From Undaria pinnatifida (Eukaryota; Sar; Phaeophyceae; Laminariales; Alariaceae): a stretch of 64,000 bases of DNA. The notes beneath the pieces were generated by a model, which worked only from the letters and a program-made list of their open reading frames with translations, made no database searches and was not told the origin of the DNA. Where the stretch lies: positions 13,917,971-13,981,970 of the forward strand of contig JABAKD010000025.1 in assembly GCA_012845835.1 (NCBI GenBank), given 5' to 3'. Numbering within the stretch: position 1 is the stretch's first letter; each line of letters starts with the position of its first letter. Positions 1-11,275 of this stretch are shown one piece after another. Position numbers and translations under genes: made by a program.

Positions 1-60
1 CAGGCTTGTGCCGAGGCTGCCAAAGCAACAAAGCACGCAGCGGGAGCGCACGGCGAGTAA
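1..60 (+). CDS. Possible 3' end of an upstream coding exon
   Basis: Frame 1 is open from the window edge for 19 Ala-rich codons and ends in TAA at 58-60. The GTAAGA within the same bases could alternatively be a splice donor. Too short to identify. Confidence 0.2.
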   Translation, partial: QACAEAAKATKHAAGAHGE

Positions 61-660
61 GACGACACCCTCAGATTCGAAAGCCCTGTTGTGCCTCTCG
101 GTCGCTGTAGCTCGCCCTCTTGCTAGCACCCCCTCTCCCAGCTCTGCTCTCCTTTGCCCCTTGTAGCGTGCCAGCACCGATTCGAACCTTCGTTGAGGGG
201 GCCCACATCCTTGCGGCCGTTCGCTACTGCATGCGTGTTTCGCTGCTGCTGCTGTTGCTGCGGCTAGCTACTGGTGGTACGAGGCGTACTCTTTTTGTCA
301 TATATCATGTGTGTCCAGGGCACCTTGGAACTTTTACGTGGAGTGGGCTATTCACATCAGAGCGCTCTCCACACTAAAACACTGATACACCAAGTCTTGG
401 AGCCCGGCTCATTCTGGGTTTGATCAGCCTTCAGGCTTTTGTTTCGATTTGATCAGCCGGAACTTGAATGTCCGGAACGAGAGCCCCAAAAATTTCAAAA
501 AACCTCTGGTTCTGGATTTGGGGTCGAAACACAGAACGAAACGCAATTTTTTCCTCTGATTCTGGAAATATTGAAAAAAAAAACGTTTTCCGAAACTACT
601 GTTAAATAATACACAAATCAAAAGGTCAGACAACAATATACCAAAGCTCTGCCACAGCCA

Positions 661-663
<3 letters not shown>

Positions 664-699
<36 letters not shown>
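664..699 (+). repeat. (GA)n microsatellite
   Basis: About 17 GA dinucleotides directly upstream of the candidate ATG at 718. Confidence 0.98.
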
Positions 700-700
<1 letters not shown>

Positions 701-717
701 CAACTGACTGTGGAGCA

Positions 718-775
718 ATGGCAAGCGTGGGACTGGCAGGTGGAAAGGTGGCGGACACAGCTACTACAGCAGCGA
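718..775 (+). CDS. Candidate first coding exon (speculative)
   Basis: ATG at 718 opens MASVGLAGGKVADTATTAA and meets a strong GTGAGT donor after 775, leaving phase 1. That phase matches the possible acceptor at 15383 of exon 1, giving a 14.6 kb intron. A (GA)n tract lies directly upstream. Phase agreement has a one-in-three chance of being accidental, so this is only a candidate. It may instead belong to another gene or be non-coding. Confidence 0.25.
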
Positions 776-1394
776 GTGAGTTTTTGGCTGGTGTCATGTT
801 CTATGTTTTCTTTCGTTGTGCGGCATGTTGAAAATCGCACGACAGCAGCCCGTCATCATTTTTCGGTGCATGTTTGGAATTGGTACGACAGTATGGACGT
901 GAATATAACAACTAGTATGTCATTAGTTTGAATTATAAACGATCCTTATATTTGTTTTGTTTTTTTGTACGATTCAAGTTCATACCTGGTTGGTTGGATT
1001 TGGTTTCATTTTTCTACGATTTAGTTTGATACCTGGTTGGTCCATCATGCAAGGAGTATTCTGGTCTTTGAAATCTAGACGAACCTTTTGTGCAACTACT
1101 CGTGCTTTATTTTAATGAAGCATACTTGTAGATGTACAACGCAGCTTGCAAAGTTGAGGTCAACTATTCAATCGGTCGCACTCACAGCTGACGTATTCAT
1201 TTGTTTTTAAATTCAGACGAACCCGAATCACCGTGCGTAGTCTTGCTTTGTCGTGGTCGCTTCGGATAGGGACACGCTCATGATACGTACAGATGCATCT
1301 TCGGACCAGTTCTTCTTTTCAGGTAGTGTGGGATAAGAATGGTGGAAGCACCTCCCGTAGGGCCGGTGCTACCACCCCGTCGGCGAAAATAGCC

Positions 1395-1437
1395 CCCGAG
1401 TGTTACCAGCGGTTCTGCGCGGAACCAAACACTCGGG
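1395..1437. repeat. Short inverted repeat (hairpin)
   Basis: CCCGAGTGTT at 1395-1404 pairs with AACACTCGGG at 1428-1437, and GGTTC at 1411-1415 pairs with GAACC at 1422-1426 around a TGCGCG loop. No T-run follows, so a terminator is not suggested. Confidence 0.7.
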
Positions 1438-1479
1438 AACTTCTCCGGCGGGGAAAGACGAACTGTACTATTATTAATA

Positions 1480-1585
1480 GTACCAAGGTACAGCAACCTA
1501 CCATTATAGCCTAGTCTAGTAGTGTACCCATTTTCCCCTGTACCAAGGTACAGTAACCTAACATTAGAGTAGTGTACCATTTCCC
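1480..1585 (+). repeat. 60-bp tandem duplication
   Basis: GTACCAAGGTACAG(C/T)AACCTA occurs at 1480 and 1540, each followed by CATTA and AGTAGTGTACC then a TTTCCCC run. Confidence 0.85.
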
Positions 1586-1639
1586 CCGCGTATGCTGGCG
1601 TACAAACAGCAGACTGACACGAGGCTTAAATTTGCAAGA

Positions 1640-2015
1640 TTATGTTCTGTAGGGTTTGTGGGTTCCGGGTAAGGGTATGGGGGTCTTGCAGAACCTCCAG
1701 AAGTTTCGGGTGCGGGTATGAAAGTGTGGCAGAACTTCCAGAAGTTCTGGGTATTGTGGCACGGGCGAACAGAACTCACAGATGTCCCGGGCGGGTACGA
1801 AAGGTGCTGTACCCGTGCCCCGGGTATTGTGACACGGGGTGTACAGAACTCACAGAAGTTCCGGGTACGGGTATGAATGTCCTACATTACTAACAGAAGT
1901 TTGGGTACGGATATAAAAGTCTTACAGAAAATCCAGAAGTTTCGGCTACGGGTATGAGTGCCCTACAAAACTTACAGAAGTTCCGGGTACGGGTAATACC
2001 CGGGTAAATGCACAC
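1640..2015 (+). repeat. Degenerate minisatellite, about 35-50 bp units
   Basis: Roughly eight variants of CAGAACTTCCAGAAGTTCC followed by GGGTACGGGTATGAAAGT occur in tandem. Confidence 0.85.
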
Positions 2016-2564
2016 CCCCTCGGGGGGAAGTTGGATTTGAAGTGGAAGATTTAATCCAACTTGCATGGCTTGTCCTCACTGGGCCAATGTTTCCGAGGCA
2101 ATCTGTCGTAGATTTAAGGGCATTATGAATTATCGACAAAACCACCACCGAGAGAGGCGAAAAATTGTGAACCTCACTGAGTGGCGACCGGGGCAACAGC
2201 CGCGCTCACGGCTATACTGTGCTATGATCATACCATGTTGTTGTTCTCAAAATAACTCGCATAATCAAGACCGTGGTCACAGGACAGTGTGGAAGAGTTG
2301 TGGTGCCGGGAAGGTGTGAGGGAAAGGACGCAGGGGTATCAGCTTCGCTTGGAGACAGCACCGGTTCTTCTTGATAGATTTCTAATTACCGGCGTTGAGC
2401 TATGAGAAGCTCGAGGAGACAGGAAAGGAGAAGAGAGCATGAGGGTGGAGTGAGGCTCACAGAGTTCGCTTCCCCCCAGCATTGCTGCTGTGCTCTCTTC
2501 TGGACCTTTACCTATGGAACGTACAAGGAACGTTCTCCTAGATGTTCTATATTCCCATGAGCGC

Positions 2565-2655
2565 TTAACCCCTTTAGAACCCCCAAATCCCTCCCTATAC
2601 TAACTTCAAGGAAATTTGTCCCCAAAACTGGGTCTCCAGTTGTAAAGGGGCTTAA
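2565..2655 (+). mobile_element. TTAA-flanked MITE, about 83 bp
   Basis: TTAA at 2565-2568 and 2652-2655 flank a segment with inverted ends CCCCTTTAGAAC and GTTGTAAAGGGGC. Related copies are near 17466-17556, 30172-30252, 38250-38325, 38570-38650 and 40702-40789, all with TATACTAATT-like cores and GGGTTTCCAGTTGTAAAGG ends. TTAA target sites are typical of piggyBac-type elements. Confidence 0.65.
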
Positions 2656-3089
2656 TTCTATCTATCTTGTCCAGAGGAGGAACGTCCCATTACCGAGAAC
2701 ACTCTTGTGGTATAAGCTATTATGGCTAGATTCTACGGGTTATCTTCTACATAAAGAATATTCCGTTTAAGAGAATCTTCTTGTGGCCAATATACCATAA
2801 CTCTGCGGGCTATCTTACCGAATCTATTGCCAGCTATACTGACACTCTATTACATTAGCCCACCCTGAATAGTGGTGTACGCAGACCTCAAGACGGTCGA
2901 AAGGTGACGACAAAGTTCATCCTAAAAGACCGGGAAAGGGGGTCGAAGATGCGACTACTATTCGAAACAAAGACATGGAGCTATAGATTTCCCCACACCT
3001 CTTAATGAAGCCTAAACATCAAGGATAGGGCCATTCACTAATAAAGCAGATCGCTGAAAGAAAGGCCATAACAAGATAGAGGAAGAAGC

Positions 3090-3405
3090 CGTTCCATGTC
3101 GTTTGGAGCTGAGAAATACCCCAGGGAAAAACACAAACAAACCAAAGGTGGTACAGGCATATATCAAACCTGACGCAATTCATGCCTACGATAACCCTAA
3201 GCATATAAAAAGTGAAATCGGGAGGCAGCCTACGATGTACCAGGTCCGTAGTGGTGCATACGTCTCACTATTCGCGCCTGGAAAAACCGACTACAATACC
3301 GCTTGCCACCCAGGAAAAACTACCACGTATATACTACACGTAGTACCTATCACTACGCATACGCACGTCAGACGCAAGCCAATTGGAAAAAAGAAACGAA
3401 AAAAA
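3090..3405 (+). repeat. Dispersed repeat R1, copy 1 (split)
   Basis: GAAATACCCCAGGGAAAAAC through TATCACTACGCATACGCACG is closely similar to 26515-26815. The leading part of R1 is found separately at 2225-2300 (ACTCGCATAATCAAGACCGT), so about 0.8 kb interrupts this copy. Confidence 0.85.
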
Positions 3406-3545
3406 AAAGAAGAGAAGACAAAGGAGAGGAAAGAAAAGACAAGAAGGCGGAAAAACGAAAAAGGAGAGGAAAGAAAAGAAAAGACAAGAAAAGCAAGAAA
3501 AGACAAGCCAAGAAGAGGATGCAAGGAAAGGGAAAGAGAAAAAAT
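3385..3545 (+). repeat. Polypurine tract
   Basis: About 160 bases of almost pure A/G (GAAAAGACAAGA-type units) form one of the longest purine-strand runs here. Overlapping Lys/Arg/Glu reading frames are compositional. Confidence 0.95.
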
Positions 3546-3753
3546 GTCATACTAGCAGACCCTAGGAAATGACTGAAGACGGCATTGGGCTCGTAGAGGG
3601 TATCAAGTGCATCATCAATGGCATTGGGGAGAGAACGCAACATGGCGAAGAAGTCAGGGCGGTCTTACGCTATCTTGTAACGACCATTGGAAGGCCCACA
3701 AATTTCATGACGATGATGGCCAGACCCAGACTTCAGTCTCTTGGGCATGACGC

Positions 3754-4182
3754 CCCCTCTCCCCCCCCCCCCCGTTCCCCCCTTCCCCCCTCCCCCCCCC
3801 CCCCCTCCGCCCCTCCCCCCTCCCCCCCTCCCCCTCTCTTCCCCCCCCTCCTCCCCCCCTCCCCCCTCCCCCCCTCTTTCCCCCCCCCCTTCCCCCCTCC
3901 CCTCCTCCCCCCCTCCCCCCCTCCCCCCCTCCCCCCCTCCCCCCCTCCCCCCCTCCCCCCCTCCCCCTTCCCCCCCTCCCCCTTCCCCCCCTTCCCCTTC
4001 CCCCCCTCCCCCTTCCCCCCCTCCCCCTTCCCCCCCTTCCCCTTCCCCCCCTCCCCCTTCCCCCCCTCCCCCTTCCCCCCCTCCCCCTTCCCCCCCTTCC
4101 CCTTCCCCCCCTCCCCCTCCCCCTCCCCCTCCCCCCCTCCCCCTTCCCCCCCTCCCCCTTCCCCCCCTCCCCCTTCCCCCCG
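3754..4182 (+). repeat. C-rich minisatellite next to the LINE 3' end
   Basis: About 430 bases consist almost only of C with T at 6-8 base steps (CCCCCTCCCCCTTCCCC variants). Frames are open in several directions only because of composition. It sits directly at the 3' side of the LINE remnant. Confidence 0.97.
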
Positions 4183-4187
4183 GCCGC

Positions 4188-5255
4188 TTAGAGATGCCGA
4201 CGGTGAATGACGCTGCCGCAGCCTTTGCGCGTCGCTCTGCAGCTGTGCGTCTCTCCGTTTCATGCCAACTCCGCATGAACAACTCGGCTCCCTCCTCTTC
4301 TCGTCGAAACCATCTGCCGGCATTCTGAGCAGCCTTTCGCCACCCTTCGAATTTCATCCCAAAGACCGACATATCCTCCTTCAGATGAGCCAGCCAGTCC
4401 TTCTCTTGCCCCCCTGAGTAGCCCTTACCCCCAACAAGCTCCCCAAACATCACCCTCTGTGGCAGACGCCCCTCCCCCATACGTGCTACGAATCCCGCAA
4501 ACAGTATCCTCCGTTTGCGCACTATCGCCTCAACGCTCTCGGAATCTGTCTTGGCAAGCGCGTCGGCGTACGATAGGGAGTGGTCGTCGCGCTTCCGTTT
4601 CCGCCATCCAAGGCATCGGAGGAGCATGGAGTGTTGAACCCGTCGTAGCCTGTCATAGTCAGGCTAGTTCAGGCTCCACGTCATGCAACCGAAAAGCAGT
4701 GTCTCGACCACCTCGTCTTTCAGCAACGGCACCTGCAACCGTAGGCGCACACCCAGGCAATCATAGATTTCCATCTTGTACCGCTGGAAGCACGCCCAGG
4801 CCCTCTGAAGACGACACGTTATTTCAACGCTAAGGTTTCTGTCTGCGGTGATAGCCCCGCCCAAGTACACAAACTCGATTGTTTGTTTTTTTACCTGGCC
4901 GGCTGCATTGATCGTGAACGACACCTTCCCCCCGCCTTTGGCTTGCAGGCACATACTCTCTGTTTTCGCCTCGGAGACCGTAAGCCCGAACGCCGAGCAC
5001 GCAGTCACGATCACCGTCATCATCCTCTCCAGCCCTTCTGATGATCAGGATACGATGCCCGCATCGTCCGCGTACAGCATCCCCCACAATCTCTGCACCC
5101 TTCCCCCCCTTCTTCCCGCTCCGCCCGTAGACTTTGCCTATGCGTGAAGTGCCCTTCTTCTCGCCTTTCTTCTTTCGTTGGAGCTGCACCATGTTGCCCG
5201 TGATGACTGCATCAGCGAGGAAGCGTTTCTCGGCCACATGCAGTACCACCACCAT
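4188..5255 (-). pseudogene. Non-LTR retrotransposon reverse transcriptase remnant
   Basis: On the - strand the palm motif WGMLYADDAGIVS occurs near 5040-5080, followed after an in-frame TGA by GLERMMTVIVTACSAFGLTV. FVYLGGAITADRNLSVEI and KDEVVETLLFGCMTW follow, then a TAG, YDRLRRVQHSMLLRCLGW and the C-terminal RKRRILFAGFVARM region. Upstream (5080-5255) the frame shifts. This is the RT and connector end of a LINE-like element, 5'-truncated and inactivated by at least two stops and a frameshift. Confidence 0.8.
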
Positions 5256-5879
5256 AACGTACCCCGGCTGTGGCGCTTCAAAACGAATAATGGCGGTCGC
5301 CAGCCCATATTAAATTTTGCCGCTACAGCTCGATAAGCCAAGTGCCGCGACAAAGAAAAAGTGAAACTACCGAAAACACAGAAGATACTTTTAGACGCCG
5401 ATGGTTGCTGCATCTCGCCGTCACGGCAGATCTATGTATTATTCCGATCGAAAAAAAAACATCGACAATACGCAAAATGTGGTTTCCCGATAGGCGCCAT
5501 ATTCGTACCAGGTATGTTTCCACCTTATCGACTCGAATTCAATTCGATTAATAAAAAATGAATATTTTGATTCAATATGAAGGGGTCAGAAAGAAGAGGC
5601 CCATTGCATGATTTGGCGCAACTAGCGATTGGATAATGCCAAGAGCTACAGTACAGAGCTCATGGCCCTGTGCTGTGCAGTGTGCTTGCCACGTTCTGAT
5701 CGCTAGTATAGGTGTATAAACTGCGAAAGAAGAATCATGAGGAGCGAGAGAGGACAGTCAACCAATAAAGCAAAAAGAGGAGTACACACGCAGAAGAACT
5801 ATGACCGGTACCTGGCATCTATCTGCTAACTTCGTACTTCGCATGATACCTGTTACTACTACTGTGCTGTAACTACGAA
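5256..5879. other. Interval without a supported gene
   Basis: No exon, RNA gene or clear repeat seen. 61-663, 776-1390, 2016-2224, 2656-3089, 6011-6789, 6999-7489, 8666-9239, 9479-10039, 11276-12044 and 13911-14204 are likewise unassigned apart from occasional TACCAGGTA motifs. Confidence 0.5.
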
Positions 5880-6010
5880 AGAAAGCGCAGCGCAGCACGG
5901 CACCGCACAGCGCAGCACGGCACAGCGCCGCAGGGCAGGGCAGGACAGGGCACGGACGGGCACCGCACAGCACCGCACGGTGCGTCACTGCGCTGCTCTG
6001 CGCTGCTGAG
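5880..6010 (-). repeat. CAGCGCAGCACGGCACCG-rich repeat
   Basis: GCAGC and GCACGG low-complexity sequence; inverted relatives are at 23335-23490 and 23640-23720, with similar flanks (ACTACTACTGTGCTG; TGCTGTGTCATGTGG). Confidence 0.75.
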
Positions 6011-6789
6011 CTGCGCTGATGACCTATGATGGCTGAGCCGAGCATGGAGCGCATTTTCCGTGATTCAACATCAACATCAACATCAACATCAACGATGTAG
6101 TACGTACAAACCTCGTCGTCTGCCGTGACGGTCGGTCTTGGCGGTCGTTGTGAACCCAACCGAAAATCTCCTAAAATACCGACCGTTCGACCGGCACGCT
6201 TTTTGTGTCCGACTTGGAGTGTCGCAAGCGAGTAATTACGAGAAGTCGCATCCACTCTCAACCAACCTACCCAGCCCAAGAACATGTCTGACGTAGCTGG
6301 CATTTTCACCATGGCCATCCTCGATGCATTGAAAGTAGAGGTACCAGCTGAACCACGCCGTTACCGCAAACAAACTTGGATGGCGCGGGTCGGCCGAAAC
6401 TTCGGCCGGTGTTAAAAATTCATGGACCGCGAGGGAGGATGCGCGAACACTCTCCCGCCCCCCCCCCCCCCCGCCCCCGCAAAAAAAACGAGTGGAAGGC
6501 GTTACGGACGGCGTGCGCGAACCTGCGGAAGGTGACAGACGCAGGAATACATTGTTGTTTCAAATAGTACGTTGCTGAAATGGAGAGATTACCCGCCGAA
6601 AAACGACCAGAGGGCTTTCTAGAAGCACGTGGAGGGCAAAAGTAGGGATGGGGGGGGGGAAGGCAATAATAAGTGAACAATTCGTTAGGGTTGAGGCTGG
6701 TACGTTGTTACGGGCTAAGGTGCGCTTTTAGTGAACGATGGGCGTTTTTTCCTGTCAACCCTTTGATATAGCCCTTTTGGGGCTTCATA

Positions 6790-6998
6790 GGAAAACATTG
6801 ACGAACAAAATGACGGCTGCATGATACAACAGCATCCTTCGCACGAAGAAACCCGGGCTTGCTATATTTACTGTAGGTGTCGACGATTAATGACAGGGAA
6901 AAATTGACGAACAAAATTGACGACTGCATGATACAATATCATCCTTGACACGGAACAACCCGGGCTTGCTAGATTTTCTGGAGGTGTCGACGATTTTC
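6790..6998 (+). repeat. Two-copy tandem duplication, about 105 bp
   Basis: TTGACGAACAAAAT(T)GACG, CTGCATGATACAA, CCCGGGCTTGCTA and AGGTGTCGACGATT occur in order twice. Confidence 0.9.
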
Positions 6999-7489
6999 CA
7001 GTCGAAAATGCAATGCAGATAAATCTTGAAATAAATGTGTTCGAAATTCCGAGATATTGGGGAAGGGATGATAAATGAACATCCCCGGATCAACCAATGG
7101 ATATTTTAATCCTTCGATCTATCTGCATGCGAAAACGATTATCAGCGAGTCTTCGGTTGGTGATATTAATGGCAGCACCGCGTGGCCTCAATTCCATATC
7201 GAGCTATGATTTGTTTTTTTCATGTCGGGCGTTGATATATTGTCGGAATGGTGTAGATTTAGTGTGTGACAAAAGTGAGATCGATGTAGCAACCATCAGG
7301 AGAGACAGGCCGGGAATGTAATGAGATTTGTTCGTAGGAGGGGAGGCCGGCATATACGGAGTATATATATGCCGGATGACGTGGTAGTTGACTCGCGTCT
7401 GTACGATGCTCAAATGTGGCTGGCTGTCTGTGAGTCAGCCCCGAGGAGATTCCCCTACCTCCCCCCCCTCTTCGAGCGAGGGGTAGTAA

Positions 7490-7858
7490 AAATATACATA
7501 TTACAAGGGCTCCGCATAGGTGCCGGCATACGCCGGCACCCATGCTTCGGGTACGGCAGGGCAGCACTTCGAATTGTTCGATTCAATACTTGGTAGAGTA
7601 AAAAACGTCACCACACACAATCATAGTCTGCGCGTACAGTATGTAAGGTAATACCAAGAGTTCGATAGAGACTAACAATAATAACAATGTACTACTATTA
7701 ATATCTACCGTTTTTAAGTGAACCCGATTCCGAGCTTCATTCATCAGATTTCGATCGGATAAATCCGAGTACCCCCCGACTGACCCTTTGGTCTGGCGAC
7801 GAAACGCGTCGAGTGCATTTCTTAGGATATTTTTACTCAATCAAGCATCCGGGACCAG
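7490..7858 (-). repeat. Dispersed repeat R2, copy A
   Basis: Inverted with respect to 27215-27570. Shared blocks include GGGCTCCGCAT, GGTACGGCAGGGCAGCACTT, AATATCTACC and CAAGCATCCGGG. Possibly an old solo LTR or DNA-element fragment; the ends are not clear. Confidence 0.75.
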
Positions 7859-8074
7859 TAAGGTGACTGGCCATGTCCCCTGCGTGTGATTAGAGAAGTT
7901 GTAGATGGACCAATTGCATAATACAACAGTCAGTCCAGATCGAGTCGATCGGTGCAACTTGCTTGGGTATCGTATTATTACAGCGGCAGTAATACACTTC
8001 ACTTATTTTCTTTTCCCCATCCCATTTATTGTGATGCTCGCGGTACTCTCGCCCTCCCAGTAGTATAACTTTGA

Positions 8075-8195
8075 TCCGGGGTCATATAGCGGGCTCCCCC
8101 CCCCCCCTCCCCACTAAGGTACCTGCCCTAATTTTTATCGCAAGAATTCAGCATTCTCTTCCCTCGTCGATTTGCGTCGATTTGTACCTACCCAC
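8075..8195 (-). repeat. SINE-tail-like repeat with poly-C
   Basis: CATAGCGGGCTC, a C run, CACTAAGGTACCTGCCC, TTTTTATCGCAAGAATTCAG and CCTCGTCGATTTGCG recur at 31700-31825 and 58195-58375. Confidence 0.7.
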
Positions 8196-8378
8196 GCTGC
8201 TAGGCGATTTCAGCAGTTAGTTGATCCTTTTTTTCCCATTTCTTTCTACAAATAAATAAAGCCAACAAAGCTCACAACTGTGGCTATTTAACTCAAGGAC
8301 CAACGCTAGTATTAATAGTAGTAGTATTCGAGTGTAACCTCACGAGGCCGCCGGGGCGACCGGCTCTATATCACTCAC

Positions 8379-8665
8379 TGCCCCGGTGGCGTATCAGGTT
8401 ATATCCTCGAGCCTGGTATTTTAGGTCAGCTTCGTGAGTTCGAATCTCCCCGAGTGCGTACTCGTATAATTTTTCGTCTGGTGCACTAAGTGACTTGCGG
8501 AAAACGCGAGAGCGTGAGTTAGCACCACTCAAAGAAAAATCGACGATCGGTGGGTGCTGAACCCTATGCGCCAAAAAAAATGAGGGCAATAACCGGGGGG
8601 GGAAGGGAAGGACGACATATGTGACCACGGCTTGTATGTCCAGAAGCTGGAAAGTAGAAGTGTGC
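8379..8665 (+). mobile_element. tRNA-derived SINE copy
   Basis: A box-like TGGCGTATCAGG near 8385 and B box-like GTTCGAATC near 8437 are spaced as in Pol III promoters. A non-tRNA body shared with other copies follows (CTTGCGGAAAACGCGAGAGC; GTGACCACGGCTTG; CCAGAAGCTGGAA) and ends near an A-run. The tRNA part does not close an acceptor stem, so it is not a functional tRNA. Confidence 0.75.
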
Positions 8666-9239
8666 CAAAAAAAAACATTTACTAGAAGAGATGATCAACC
8701 AGCAATCAGCAGCAAGGAGCACGTCGAGTACGAAGCAACACAAACTTATTTGTCAGGTATGTACCTGCACGACCGCTTGCACTTGACCGGCAAACGACCA
8801 CAGCAACGGAGTCAGGGACCACAGCACCAACAAAGCACGCCATCCACACACATTTCTCCAAAGAAAGAGTGTTCTCGGGGGAAAAAAACACCAAACAATG
8901 CGATGCGGGGACGAATGCATGCCACCACTGGTTTCTTCTGTGGATACTGCCTACCTTCTACCGCCTTCGCGTGGCGCAGCTTAACAACAGGAGGAACATG
9001 TACAATACCACCCTCGAGCCCCCGGGGATACAACGCAGCCACTCGCAATGCGGCTGTGTGGCTTTTCCTGGCGCAGTAATCGTAATCACTACTACCTCCT
9101 CCTCGTTTAGTCATGCGTGCGCTGGCCACGTCTATATCCATGCATATGTGTACGTATACATACCGAAATTCAATAAACAAATGCATTATCACTATGACCC
9201 CTACCGCAGAACCATGGGGATTTTTTTACAGTAATATTA

Positions 9240-9420
9240 TTATTTGTTTTGGGACAAAATATGACGCCAATTTGGAAATAATGTCTTGCCGAGTTATTTT
9301 ATCAACCTCTCCATACATCAAGATCCGAAGAATAACTGGAGAGTACCTACCGTTCAAAACACAAAACTTTGCGCGCTTCTCGCTTGGACGGCGGCCTTCG
9401 AACAAAGTGATTTGACCGAG
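9240..9420 (+). repeat. Dispersed repeat R3
   Basis: GACGCCAATTTGGAAATAAT, CAAGATCCGAAGAATA, ACAAAGTGATTTGACCGAGA recur at 12045-12320, 13340-13555, 13650-13900 and, inverted, 24555-24735. The fuller copies contain CGCTTGTCTCGCTC, CCGCGTTCACGTCGA and a GAAGACGGCG end. Confidence 0.8.
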
Positions 9421-9430
9421 AAATGCGACA

Positions 9431-9478
9431 GCACTGCCCACTGAGCTATGCTTAACTCAGTAGCTCAGTGGGTAGTGC
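9431..9478. repeat. Palindrome of two tRNA A-box-like arms
   Basis: GCACTGCCCACTGAGCTA at 9431-9448 is the inverse of TAGCTCAGTGGGTAGTGC at 9461-9478 (17 of 18 bases), with a 12-base spacer. TAGCTCAGTGGGTAG is the canonical 5' part (acceptor end and D arm) of many tRNAs. No anticodon or T arm follows. Confidence 0.8.
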
Positions 9479-10039
9479 TACTACATGTACCAGGTATGTA
9501 TGTTAAACTACCAAAATCCTTATTATATAATACGCTAAGGATGGTCGTGGCGTTTTGGATCTTTGAAAAATATCTTGGTTAAAACACCCCCCCCAAAAAA
9601 GCGGCGACTCCCGAGCTCCACTCGGCCTCAGGCGGCCTCGCGGTGTCGCCACGTCCCATCCGCACAGCAGCACTACGACATGCCGGCGAAAGAACGGCCG
9701 TCGGTGCCCCACCTCGGCGAGGGGGGGGCGTGGAAATCGCCCTCCCGGGGACGGCTCGCTTGCCCCCCCCTCGCTTTTTCTTCGTCGCTGCCTGCTAATT
9801 TTCTTTTTTCGAACTCCCAACTATATCGAATTTTCGAATTGCTTTTTGGCCACTTGGGCCATGGACACAGCCATGGACACGAGACCACAAGCGCGCCTGC
9901 GTCAACAGCAATCACACAACACCAGAACCAAACACAGCAGCGTCCAGCCGTCGCCGCTCGCCGTGCGCAGAATTGGCGAAGCGAGCGCTTTTCGCTTGGC
10001 CTAACCAGCCGGAGAGCATTGTAACCAACAAATCGGCTG

Positions 10040-11275
10040 CTGCTCGCCTGTCAGGTCTATTGCTCTAGGTACTGCTGCATTGCTGCACTGCTGTACTGGG
10101 TAGGTTCGTGGGTGCATGGTGGGTGGTGTTCTGCTGTGCTGTACGTACTGCTGCACTGCTGTTCTGCTGTATGTAGTAAAGGTTTGGTCGGTGGATGGGT
10201 GAAGCGTGCACTGCGTCGTCCGTGGTGGGTGGGTCGGCCGTTCTGTACGTGGGAGTCCAGCCCGAGAGCATTGTAACCAACAAATCGGCTGCTGCTCGCC
10301 TGTCAGGTGTATTGCTCTAGGTACTGCTGCATTGCTGCACTGCTGTACTGGGTAGGTTCGTGGGTGCATGGTGGGTGGTGTTCTGCTGTGCTGTACGTAC
10401 TGCTGCACTGCTGTTCTGATGTACGTACTGCTGCACTGCTGTTCTGCGGTATGTAGTAAAGGTTTGGTCGGTGGATGGGTGAAGCGTGCACTGCGTCGTC
10501 CGTGGTGGGTGGGTCGGCCGTTCTGTACGTGGGAGTCTTTTTTTTGCTGTTTCCTGTTTCATAAGAACCAACCAACTAACTGCGCCCCGCGTACCAGGTG
10601 TATACTGCTGTACGTACTGCTGCACAGCTATTCTGATGTACGGACTGCTGCACTGCTGTTCTGCTGTGCTGTACGTACTGCTGCACGGCTGTTCTGATGT
10701 ACGTACTGCTGCACTGCTGTTCTGCTGTATGTAGTAAAGGTTTGGTCAGTGGGTGGGTGGAGGGTGCACTGCGTCGTCCGTGGTGGGTGGGTGGACCGTT
10801 CTGTACGTGGGAGTCTTTTTTTTGCTGTTTCCTAATTCATAAGAACCAACCAACTAACTGCGCCCCGCGTACCAGGTGTATACTGCTGTACGTACTGCTG
10901 CACGGCTGTTCTGATGTACGGACTGCTGCACTGCTGTTCTGCTGTATGTAGTAAAGGTTTGGTCGGTGGGTGGGTGGAGGGTGCACTGCGTCGTCCGGGG
11001 TGGGTGGGTGGACCGTTCTGTACGTGGGAGTCTTTTTTTTGCTGTTTCCTAATTCATAAGAACCAACCAACTAACTGCGCCCCGCGTACCAGGTGTATAC
11101 TGCTGTACGTACTGCTGCACGGCTGTTCTGATGTACGGACTGCTGCACTGCTGTTCTGCTGTATGTAGTAAAGGTTTGGTCGGTGGGTGGGTGGAGGGTG
11201 CACTGCGTCGTCCGGGGTGGGTGGGTGGGCCGTTCTGTACGTGGGAGTCTTTTTGCGTCCTGTGGGAGATGAACC
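10040..11275 (+). repeat. Five-unit satellite, periods about 280 then 217 bp
   Basis: ATGTAGTAAAGGTTTGGTC occurs at 10171, 10451, 10729, 10946 and 11163. Each unit has CTGCTGCACTGCTGTTCTG, TGCACTGCGTCGTCC and GTTCTGTACGTGGGAGTC. The last two units are nearly identical; the longer units carry extra CTGCTGCAC blocks. Confidence 0.95.

Noticed and set aside
3569-4627. Long Pro-rich and Gly-rich frames over the C-rich minisatellite
   Set aside because: Produced by the CCCCCT repeat. Only the LINE-derived part on the - strand (from about 4188) is protein-like.
8385-8450. tRNA gene
   Set aside because: A and B boxes present, but arms do not close; repeated at 33.8 kb with a shared tail, so a SINE.
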